39,030 nt of DNA. Source: Treponema sp. GTDB lineage: Bacteria; Spirochaetota; Spirochaetia; Treponematales; Treponemataceae. The notes beneath the pieces were generated by a model, which ran no database searches, was not told the DNA's origin, and was given only the letters and a program-made list of their open reading frames with translations. The stretch covers positions 1 to 39,030 of the forward strand of contig JAHBAD010000013.1 in the NCBI GenBank assembly GCA_018385395.1. Direction: 5' to 3'. Both the position numbers and the translations under genes were made by a program. Of the stretch, positions 19,013-27,073 are shown piece by piece (the stretch's first letter is position 1; each line of letters starts with the position of its first letter).

Positions 19013-19231
19013 CTAATATTCAATTTCGAAATCGTCTTCTACTTTTTTTCCGGCTTTTTCTACAGCTTTCATAATTTTCTTTTCATCGGCATCATCTGCC
19101 ATTTCTACAGTCATTTTCTGAGTCATGAAGTTCACTGTAAGTGAAGCAACGCCTTCTACTTTTTTTGCTGCATCTTCAACTTTCTGAGCGCAGGCTGCAC
19201 AATCTACTTCGATTTTGTATGTCTTTTTCAT
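19013..19231 (-). CDS. Stand-alone HMA (heavy-metal-associated) domain protein
   Basis: MKKTYKIEVDCAACAQKVEDAAKKVEGV, CxxC in HMA context; GGAGG upstream of ATG. Confidence 0.9.
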   Translation of the reverse strand: MKKTYKIEVDCAACAQKVEDAAKKVEGVASLTVNFMTQKMTVEMADDADEKKIMKAVEKAGKKVEDDFEIEY

Positions 19232-19246
19232 CTTTCACCTCCACGA

Positions 19247-19294
19247 TTAAACGATTGTTTAATTATATAATTAAATATATGTTTAATCGTTTGA
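19247..19294. promoter_or_regulatory. AT-rich palindromic operator/promoter between the HMA and ArsR genes
   Basis: TTAAACgattGTTTAA, TTAATTATATAATTAA, and outer AAACGATT...AATCGTTT arms. Confidence 0.75.
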
Positions 19295-19325
19295 TTTGTC
19301 AAGGATTTTGCAGTATTATTTAATT

Positions 19326-19745
19326 ATGGCTCAGGACAAAACAAAATATCATATTGATCACTTAAACTCTTACACATCCGAAAAATCTCTTCCCCACAAT
19401 CATGGGGAACATGAAATAGTACCTTTCATAAAAGAAACCCTTTCAAAAACAGAAGATTTCCAGATTCTGTCAGAAATGTTCAAGCTTCTTGATGATTTTT
19501 CACGACTGAGGATTTTCTGGCTTTTATGCCATTGCGAAGAATGTGTAGCAAACATTTCTGCAATTGTTGATATGTCCAGCCCTGCGGTCAGCCATCATCT
19601 TAAGCTTCTCAAAACCGCCGGCCTTATAGAAAGCCGTAGAGATGGAAAAGAAGTTTATTATAAAACTCCCGACACCCCTATTTGCCGCCTTCTTCACCAC
19701 GGAATTGAAGAAATGATGGAAATAAAATGTAAAAATAAGGATTAA
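19326..19745 (+). CDS. ArsR/SmtB-family metal-sensing repressor
   Basis: MFKLLDDFSRLRIFWLLCHCEECVANISAIVDMSSPAVSHHLKLLKTAGLIESRRDGKEVYY winged helix. Confidence 0.93.
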   Translation: MAQDKTKYHIDHLNSYTSEKSLPHNHGEHEIVPFIKETLSKTEDFQILSEMFKLLDDFSRLRIFWLLCHCEECVANISAIVDMSSPAVSHHLKLLKTAGLIESRRDGKEVYYKTPDTPICRLLHHGIEEMMEIKCKNKD

Positions 19746-19880
19746 ATCAAAAAAAAGAATAAAAATTTAGAAATATTTAATAACTTTAGTATTATTAAAG
19801 TAGTCATATTCTTGTAAATGCTATATAATTGAAACATAGTATTAAAATGCTAATAATAAAATCTAAATAGAGGTATAAAA

Positions 19881-21359
19881 ATGGGAAACAACTATTTTAA
19901 CGCTATCCCTTGGCGTGTTGCTAAGCTTCAGCTTGGACACTGCCGCTCAATGGCTAAAGAAGAGTTTGCTGACGGAGTAAACGCTCTTAAAGGCAAAAAA
20001 ATCGTAATCGTAGGATGTGGTGCTCAGGGGCTTAACCAGGGTATGTGTCTGCGCGCTGCAGGACTTGATGTATCTTATGCACTCCGTGAATCTGCAATTA
20101 CAGAAAAACGCCAGTCATGGAAAAACGCTACAGAAAACGGTTTCAAATGCGGAACATACGAAGAAATGATTCCAACAGCTGACCTTGTTGGAAACCTTAC
20201 TCCAGACAAGCAGCACACTCCTGTTATTACAGAAGTTATGAAATACATGAAACAGAACTCTGCTCTCTGGTACTCTCATGGATTCAACATGATCGAAGAA
20301 GGAATGCAGATCCGCAAGGACATTACAGTTGTTATGTGTGCTCCTAAAGGACCAGGTACAGAAGTCTGGCACGAATACGAACGCGGATTCGGAGTTCCTG
20401 ATCTTATCGCTGTTCACCCTGAAAATGACCCTGAAGGAAAAGGATGGGCATACGCTAAAGCTCTGGCTGTAGGTATGGGTGGTTCAAAAGCCGGTGTTCT
20501 TGAATCAGACTTTGTTGCTGAAGTTAAATCTGACCTTATGGGCGAACAGACAATCCTCTGTGGTATGCTCCAGGCAGGTACAATCGTATGTTACGACAAA
20601 ATGATTGAAGAAGGCATTTCACCTGAATATGCAACAAAATTCCTTATGCACGGTTGGAACGTAATTACTGAAGCCCTCAAATGGGGTGGAATTACAAACA
20701 TGATGGACCGTCTGTCTAACCCTGCAAAAATCCGTGCTAACGCACTTTCTAAAGAAATCAAAACACTCCTGGCTCCACTCTACCAGAAACACATGGACGA
20801 CATCATCAGTGGTGAATTCTCATCAACAATGATGAAAGACTGGGCAAACAAAGATGCTAACCTTCTGGCATGGCGTGAAGAAACAGGTAAACTTGCTTTC
20901 GAAAACAACAAAGAATCTGACGAAGAAATCACAGAACAGGAATTCTTTGACAAAGGTATCCTTATGGTTGCTATGGTTAAAGCTGGTTGTGAACTTGCCT
21001 TCGAAACAATGGTTGACGCTGGTATTAAAGAAGAATCTGCTTACTACGAATCACTCCACGAAGTTCCTCTTATTGCAAACCTTATTGACCGCAAACGCCT
21101 GTACGAAATGAACAAAGTTATTTCTGATACAGCTGAATACGGATGCTACCTCTTCGCCCGCGTTGCAGCTCCAATGATGGCAAAAGACCTTATGCCAAAA
21201 CTCCACACAGATGTTATTGGTAAAGGCCTTGAACTGAAAGACTGCTCTGTAAACAACGGTGAACTTGTTGCCGTAAACGCTGAAATCCGCAACCACCCAA
21301 TCGAAGTTGTAGGACGCAAGCTCCGCGCATATATGACCGCAATGAAACCAGTTCTTTAA
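19881..21359 (+). CDS. ilvC: Ketol-acid reductoisomerase, long class II type
   Basis: [49 protein letters not shown]; 492 aa. Confidence 0.97.
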   Translation: MGNNYFNAIPWRVAKLQLGHCRSMAKEEFADGVNALKGKKIVIVGCGAQGLNQGMCLRAAGLDVSYALRESAITEKRQSWKNATENGFKCGTYEEMIPTADLVGNLTPDKQHTPVITEVMKYMKQNSALWYSHGFNMIEEGMQIRKDITVVMCAPKGPGTEVWHEYERGFGVPDLIAVHPENDPEGKGWAYAKALAVGMGGSKAGVLESDFVAEVKSDLMGEQTILCGMLQAGTIVCYDKMIEEGISPEYATKFLMHGWNVITEALKWGGITNMMDRLSNPAKIRANALSKEIKTLLAPLYQKHMDDIISGEFSSTMMKDWANKDANLLAWREETGKLAFENNKESDEEITEQEFFDKGILMVAMVKAGCELAFETMVDAGIKEESAYYESLHEVPLIANLIDRKRLYEMNKVISDTAEYGCYLFARVAAPMMAKDLMPKLHTDVIGKGLELKDCSVNNGELVAVNAEIRNHPIEVVGRKLRAYMTAMKPVL

Positions 21360-21383
21360 TTTGAACTAGTTTAGAATTACAAA

Positions 21384-21412
21384 GCCTTCCAGAAATGGAA
21401 GGCTTTTTTTTT
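21384..21412 (+). terminator. ilvC rho-independent terminator
   Basis: GCCTTCC-agaaat-GGAAGGC followed by a T-run. Confidence 0.93.
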
Positions 21413-21434
21413 GCGGTCATATATGCAACGGGTT

Positions 21435-21718
21435 TTTGCGATTTGCAACGCAAAGGGCGAATCTTATGAGCCCAGCAAAAACTTGTAATCAGTTTGCTTT
21501 TGCAAACTGAAAGCGTGGCTGAACTCCCCATGACGTGTAAGTGCCGGAACGGCCACGCTAGCAATGAAGCCTGTACTCTAACGTGGCATTACGGGTAATT
21601 TAAATTCACGAAAGCGTTTGTTCGCTTTCGTGTACAAAGTTTTGTTAGCCTCGCAAAGGCTCGGCTTCTGCTCTGCAGACCACAAAACTACTATAAAGCT
21701 GCTCTACTCAGGGCAGCT
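21435..21718. repeat. Hairpin-dense intergenic region (at least seven inverted repeats)
   Basis: TTTGCG/CGCAAA, GGGC/GCCC, CAGTTTGC/GCAAACTG, GCGTGGC/GCCACGC, CACGAAAGCG/CGCTTTCGTG, AGTTTTGT/ACAAAACT enclosing two hairpins, AGCTGC/GCAGCT. Confidence 0.75.
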
Positions 21719-22640
21719 ATTTTTTTGCGCTGTTTACGATGAATATTCCCGCAGAAGTCAGAAGAAGTGCTGCCACACTGGTAAGTCCAAGAACGGAACC
21801 TTCATTAAGGAATATAGCAGAAAGGATTACGCCGAAAACCGGATTCATAAATCCAAAGACGGCAACTTTCGAGATAGGATTATATTTCAAAAGAATTCCC
21901 CAAAGAGAATAAGCTACAGCCGAAACAAAGGCAAGGTAAAGAAGAAGCCAGATCCCTTGTACTGTTACCACAGGAAGAGTTCCACCGCCCAATAAACCGA
22001 TTATTGTCATAATGACGCCACCAATAATAAACTGGTACCCGCTCATAGTGACAGGATCTTCTACTACTGAATATCGTTTCAAAAGAACGGATGAAATGGC
22101 ATAACAGAAGGTTGAGGCAAAAACCAGAAGGTCTCCAAGCCATAAAAGTCCTTCTCCGCCAAGGCTGTTTCCTGAAAGATTAATCAAAACAACACCAGAA
22201 AACCCGATCACCGTCCCAATCAGTTTCCGCTTTGTAAGTTCCTCCTGATGAAAAATAAGGCTTGCAATAAAGATAGCAACAAAAACATTTGTTCCTTCAA
22301 CAATAGAACCACGAACTCCGGTTGTAAAGGCAAGTCCTATGTAAAAGAAAATATACTGGCCTATTGTCTGAAAAGAAGAAAGCTTCAGAACCTTTCCCCA
22401 GGCTTCCTTTTTTGGAAAAAGAAAACAGCGTCTTGTAATACTTCCGATTATTACGGCAAGCCCCCCTGCAAGAAAAAACCTTATTCCCGCAAAAAGGATT
22501 TGCGAAAAGATTTGAGAGCTTTCGATCTGAAATAAAGAATACCCGATTTTAATTGCAGGAAAAGCACTTCCCCATAAAAGACAGCAGATAAGAGCTCCTG
22601 CCCAGACTACAAAAGAGTTTGTAAAAAATTTTTCTGACAT
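21717..22640 (-). CDS. EamA/DMT-family transporter
   Basis: 10-TM pattern, LICCLLWGSAFPAIKIGY, VEGTNVFVAIFIASLIFHQEELTKRKLIGTVIGFSGVVLI. Confidence 0.92.
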   Translation of the reverse strand: MSEKFFTNSFVVWAGALICCLLWGSAFPAIKIGYSLFQIESSQIFSQILFAGIRFFLAGGLAVIIGSITRRCFLFPKKEAWGKVLKLSSFQTIGQYIFFYIGLAFTTGVRGSIVEGTNVFVAIFIASLIFHQEELTKRKLIGTVIGFSGVVLINLSGNSLGGEGLLWLGDLLVFASTFCYAISSVLLKRYSVVEDPVTMSGYQFIIGGVIMTIIGLLGGGTLPVVTVQGIWLLLYLAFVSAVAYSLWGILLKYNPISKVAVFGFMNPVFGVILSAIFLNEGSVLGLTSVAALLLTSAGIFIVNSAKK

Positions 22641-22659
22641 ACTTCCCCTACCAGAAATA

Positions 22660-23181
22660 TTAATCTACAGCAGAAATTTCATTGAACAGAGCTTCGTAGA
22701 GAGTTGCTTTATCGCGGTTTACATTACGAATTGTCTGAGCCATACGGTTTGCAAGGACAGTCAGAACTCTGTAACCAAGGACAGGTTCCTTCTTACACAT
22801 TTCATGAAACTTCTTACTTGAAAGAACAAGAATACGGCAGTCTGTTAAAGCGGAAACCGTAGCATTACGGGTATCGTCACTGATAAGGGCTGTCTCACCA
22901 AAGAAAATATTCATTGACGAATCCAGAGTAGCAAGGGCAATAACATCTCCAGCCGGTGTAAGACGAGAAACGTGAACGGTTCCTTGTGATAATATATAAA
23001 ACTCGTCTCCAGTATCTCCTTCCTTAATTATCACCTCACCTTTTTTGTAGTGGCGGATAAGAGTATTGTCATAAACCATTTTTAAAATGGCTTTATCATG
23101 CTCATCAATAATATCAAAATCTGCAAATAGTGCTATTTTTACAAGCTTTGGAAGTACTTCATCAAAATTTCTGTTTTCCAT
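22660..23181 (-). CDS. Stand-alone cyclic-nucleotide-binding domain protein
   Basis: YKKGEVIIKEGDTGDEFYILSQGTVHV...FFGETALISDDTRNATVSALTDCRILVLS. Confidence 0.92.
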   Translation of the reverse strand: MENRNFDEVLPKLVKIALFADFDIIDEHDKAILKMVYDNTLIRHYKKGEVIIKEGDTGDEFYILSQGTVHVSRLTPAGDVIALATLDSSMNIFFGETALISDDTRNATVSALTDCRILVLSSKKFHEMCKKEPVLGYRVLTVLANRMAQTIRNVNRDKATLYEALFNEISAVD

Positions 23182-23182
23182 T

Positions 23183-24355
23183 TTATTTACCTCTTACAAA
23201 AATAGCCTTTGCATTTTTAGGAATAATAAAATCACCTTTTGGTGCAAGAACAGGTTCATTACTTTTCAAAAGTTTAACTTTCTGAAGGTTACTGATTACT
23301 GTATTGATATCAGGATTTTTCTGGGCTTCACGGAGTGCTTCTTTACGTCGCTGATGAAAATTTCCACTGTTCAAAAGAAGGCCGACAAGAACTCCTTTCT
23401 CTTTTTTATTTGCAAGCTCTGCTTTTCGGAGTTCTGCATAAGTTTTGCCAATCATTTCTTTTCCAATATCAAAAATGAGAATTCCCGAATCTGCATCATC
23501 ACTAATAAGACTTTTGATTACATTTGAATAACCTGCACCACTTGAAGCAGTTGCAAGAAGACTGTATTCATAATCCTGTGTCAAAATAATTTCATCACAG
23601 TGTGCCATTCGGAGATGCTTTTCAAACTTTGCACTTTTCAGTTCGGCAACAACATAAATCCCACGGTTCAAATTTTCCATTGTAAGAACCGCAAGAACAG
23701 TACGGGAATCTGTTTCAAGTTCAGAATATTTTTTTGACTGGTCACTTATAACCATGGCGCGGGCAGCAGTTTCGATATAAGCACGTTTCAAAGTTGATTC
23801 ATCCGTAAAGTCTCCTGCTACATAATGAACTTCTTTAAATCGTATATCATCCCTCAAAGCTTCCATCTGTTCAACAGGTGCTTCATTTACAAGAACTATC
23901 ATATCCGGTGTAATTTCTGGATTTGAAACAAGTACAGTTTCAAGAATTTTTTCAAAACCGGGTCTCCAGCCGCACAAAACAAAATGTCCTTCCATATTTT
24001 TCAATCTGCTTAATCCTTTATTTTTTTTATCTTGAATATCAACAAAAACAGAAGCCACCTGACCTCTGATATAGGCAAAAACCATGGTTCCGATTATTAA
24101 AAGTGTAATGGCAGCAGCACGCCCCGGGTAAGATTCACAAACAAATTCAAAATACCCTGCGCACACTGCAACACACATAAACCAGAAAGTATCCATTTTT
24201 GTTGTGATACCGCTTCCGGTCTGAGTTTCAAATTTATAAACAACGGCAAGAAGACAATAAACCAAAACCACAAGACCAATATAGCCAAGTACCATAGGAT
24301 TTTTGAAAACTGCTTTTACGTGCCGTGAAAAATCAGTCTTTCGTTTATTCTTCAT
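23183..24355 (-). CDS. 2TM ion-channel-like protein with TrkA-N/RCK domain
   Basis: Two TM segments flanking a pore-loop-like segment (CVAVCAGYFEFVCESYPGR), then GHFVLCGWRPGFEKIL RCK nucleotide-binding region. Confidence 0.85.
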   Translation of the reverse strand: MKNKRKTDFSRHVKAVFKNPMVLGYIGLVVLVYCLLAVVYKFETQTGSGITTKMDTFWFMCVAVCAGYFEFVCESYPGRAAAITLLIIGTMVFAYIRGQVASVFVDIQDKKNKGLSRLKNMEGHFVLCGWRPGFEKILETVLVSNPEITPDMIVLVNEAPVEQMEALRDDIRFKEVHYVAGDFTDESTLKRAYIETAARAMVISDQSKKYSELETDSRTVLAVLTMENLNRGIYVVAELKSAKFEKHLRMAHCDEIILTQDYEYSLLATASSGAGYSNVIKSLISDDADSGILIFDIGKEMIGKTYAELRKAELANKKEKGVLVGLLLNSGNFHQRRKEALREAQKNPDINTVISNLQKVKLLKSNEPVLAPKGDFIIPKNAKAIFVRGK

Positions 24356-25481
24356 TTCTTCCCCGAATTACTACTGCCTTTGAAGCTTCCGGAATAATGT
24401 AATCTTCTGCAGGAGTAAGCAAAGGTTGATTTATTGAACCATTTTTTAAACTATGGTTTCCTGCATTCAAAAGAAGGCCTACAAGAACATCCCCATCATC
24501 AATATCACTGTCATACCATGAAACCAATTCCCCGTATTTTTTTCCAACAAAGTTCTTTTCTATATCTTCTATAATAATACCTGTATCTGCATTGTCACTG
24601 ATCAAAGCTTTAATTACATTACTGTAACCAAGACCACTGGATGCCGTTGCAAGCAAACTGTGTTCATAATCCTGAGTCAAAATAAGCTCATCCACATTTG
24701 CCATGCGAAGATGTTCTTCAAACTTATCACTTAAAAGCTCTGCGGAAACATAAACTTTTGCATTAAGATTTTTCATTGTAAGAACAGAAAGAACTGTTCT
24801 TGAATCAACTTCCATATTAGAAATATCAGTACCTGCAGAATAATCGGCCATAACAAGTGCACGGCTTGCCGTCTGAATAAACGCACGTTTCAAAACATCG
24901 GCATCGGAAAAATCCCCGGCAACATATTTAATTTCTGTAAAACGGGAATCAGAACGGAGGATTTCCATCTGATCTGCAGGTGCATTGTTCACAACAACAA
25001 TTCTGTCCGGACTGATATCAGGATTCTGAATCATTACCGCTTCAAGAATTTTTTCAAAGCCAGGTCTCCAGCCGCAAAGTAAAAAATGTCCTTTCATACG
25101 CTTAAGTTTTTTTAACCCCTTATTATTTTTTGACTGAACTGCCAGAATGGCTGACGTTATTTTTCCAAGAACGATTGTCCAGAAAGCCATACCAACAAGA
25201 AGCAGAACAAGAGAAGCAAGTCGTCCTGGAACGGTTTTCATATAATAGTCATAATATGCGGCAACAACTGCAACAATTGAATGCCAGATTGCATCTTTCC
25301 AGTTTGTTACTTCTCCTTCAGGATGATAAGGTTCCGTATTTCCAACAACGATAGTTGCAGCAACCAGAAGAAGCACTATGAGAATAAATAAATATGTGAA
25401 AGGATTTTTAAGAGAATATTTTATGTTTTTTTTGACTTTCCGCCAGAAAGATGAACTCTTTGTCTTAGACTTTTTAGACAT
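24345..25481 (-). CDS. 2TM ion-channel-like protein with TrkA-N/RCK domain, paralogue of 23183-24355
   Basis: IVAVVAAYYDYYMKTVPGR pore-like segment, GHFLLCGWRPGFEKILEAVMIQNPDISPD; strongly similar to its neighbour. Confidence 0.85.
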   Translation of the reverse strand: MSKKSKTKSSSFWRKVKKNIKYSLKNPFTYLFILIVLLLVAATIVVGNTEPYHPEGEVTNWKDAIWHSIVAVVAAYYDYYMKTVPGRLASLVLLLVGMAFWTIVLGKITSAILAVQSKNNKGLKKLKRMKGHFLLCGWRPGFEKILEAVMIQNPDISPDRIVVVNNAPADQMEILRSDSRFTEIKYVAGDFSDADVLKRAFIQTASRALVMADYSAGTDISNMEVDSRTVLSVLTMKNLNAKVYVSAELLSDKFEEHLRMANVDELILTQDYEHSLLATASSGLGYSNVIKALISDNADTGIIIEDIEKNFVGKKYGELVSWYDSDIDDGDVLVGLLLNAGNHSLKNGSINQPLLTPAEDYIIPEASKAVVIRGRNEE

Positions 25482-25502
25482 AGTGCTATTTTAACAGAAA
25501 AG

Positions 25503-25540
25503 TCACATAAAAAAAAAGTGGGGCTATAAGCTGCCCCACT
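25503..25540 (-). terminator. Rho-independent terminator of the MFS gene
   Basis: AGTGGGGC...GCCCCACT followed on the minus strand by a T-run. Confidence 0.9.
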
Positions 25541-25577
25541 CATTCCAGAAATTTAATCTTTTTATCAGAAAAACATT

Positions 25578-26924
25578 CTATTTATTTTCTGCATCTTTTC
25601 CAGATTTACGAACCAGGCAAAGAGAAAGCAGAAGTGCTACAGCATAAAGAACCAGTGTAGCAACCATGATTCTCTGCATACCAACAGGATTAATAGACAT
25701 CATCTTTCCGTGGTATTCAACTTTCTGTACTTCTCCACCAAAGTGTTTGATAATGAAAGCTGCAAGCTGAGGTCCTGCAATACCTGCGAATCCCCATGCA
25801 GAAAGTGTAATTCCGTGAATAGCAGAAATAGAACCCATTCCGTAGTGGTCTGAAAGAAGTGTTGGAACGTTAGAGAAACCTCCGCCGTAACCAGCGTTTA
25901 CAACCATAATCATACAAACAACGATAACAGCAAGAATCATATTATTTGGTGCATTTACGATTCCATTTGTACAAATTACAATTGCAGTAAATACAATAGA
26001 AAGAATGAAAATCATTTTGTAGATTGTATTTCTATCTTTCATTGTGTCAGCCCAAGCAGAGAAACCAAGACGTCCGACTGCATTAAATACAGCAGAAATA
26101 GCACCAAGTGTACCGGCAATAGTAACAAATCCTGCAGTGATGAAAAGCTGTTTTTCGTAAGAAATAATGGCAAGCCCACAAGTAATGTTCAGGAAGAACA
26201 TAAGCCAGATGCCGACATAGTTTCCAATAGGTTTTGTTTTAAGAACTTCCATGATTGTAGGTTTCTTTTCATTTCCAGAAGGTTCATGCCAGTCAGCTGG
26301 TTTTGCAAGAAGAAGGTGTCCAACAAACATCATTACAAAATAAACAGCACCAAGGATATAGAACATTTTGTCGATATCCATATGTTTCTGCATTTCTTCC
26401 ATAATAGGAGCACCAATAGCTTTTGCAGCACCGAATCCGGCAACAGCAAGACCAGTTGCAAGCCCCTTACGATCCTGGAACCACAGCATAAGTGTCTTAA
26501 CTGGTGAAAGATAACCTGTACCAAGTCCTACACCCATTACAAATCCGTAAGAAACGAAAATACCAATAAGGGCCAGAATGCTTGGAGCACCATTTCCACC
26601 GTTATAAGCATTTGTACCAAGCTTAACAAAAAGACCTGTACCAATCATACCCGCAGCAAAACAGATTGTTGCAATAAGAGAAGACTTATGAATATCTTTT
26701 TCAACAACGTTTCCAAGGAATGCAGCTGAAAGCCCAAGGAAGAGAATAGCAAGGCTGAATGCCCAGTTTACTGTAGAAACTTCGAAACCAATCTGATTTG
26801 CAATTCCTGTACTAACATAAGACCAGCAGTAAACAGTACCGATACTGCAGTGAAGCAGAAGACCTGGAATAGCGGCTCTTACCCATTTGTTTGCACGCCA
26901 TCCGCCTTTTGTTGTGTTTGCCAT
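25578..26924 (-). CDS. MFS transporter, OFA (oxalate/formate antiporter) type
   Basis: IPGLLLHCSIGTVYCWSYVSTGI, VSYGFVMGVGLGTGYLSPVKTLMLWFQDRKGLATGLAVAGFGAA. Confidence 0.9.
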   Translation of the reverse strand: MANTTKGGWRANKWVRAAIPGLLLHCSIGTVYCWSYVSTGIANQIGFEVSTVNWAFSLAILFLGLSAAFLGNVVEKDIHKSSLIATICFAAGMIGTGLFVKLGTNAYNGGNGAPSILALIGIFVSYGFVMGVGLGTGYLSPVKTLMLWFQDRKGLATGLAVAGFGAAKAIGAPIMEEMQKHMDIDKMFYILGAVYFVMMFVGHLLLAKPADWHEPSGNEKKPTIMEVLKTKPIGNYVGIWLMFFLNITCGLAIISYEKQLFITAGFVTIAGTLGAISAVFNAVGRLGFSAWADTMKDRNTIYKMIFILSIVFTAIVICTNGIVNAPNNMILAVIVVCMIMVVNAGYGGGFSNVPTLLSDHYGMGSISAIHGITLSAWGFAGIAGPQLAAFIIKHFGGEVQKVEYHGKMMSINPVGMQRIMVATLVLYAVALLLSLCLVRKSGKDAENK

Positions 26925-27073
26925 TTGTTAAAACCACCTTATTTAAGTTTTTTTACTTATTTTACTTATTAAATATTGTATCTAATTTTTCCAAAGTCGT
27001 AAATGAATAAAATCACTTAAAGAATTCCTTGAATTTTCTTGTTATTCACAATTTTTCACAATAAAATATTCTT

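Noticed and set aside
21577-21650. Possible integron attC site (CTCTAAC ... GTTAGCC around a strong hairpin)
   Set aside because: The boxes miss the RYYYAAC/GTTRRRY consensus at key positions, flanking genes are core and there is no integrase in the window.
21618-21995. 125-aa plus-strand ORF between ilvC and the EamA gene
   Set aside because: Half overlaps hairpin-rich spacer and half is antisense to the EamA coding sequence; no protein signature.
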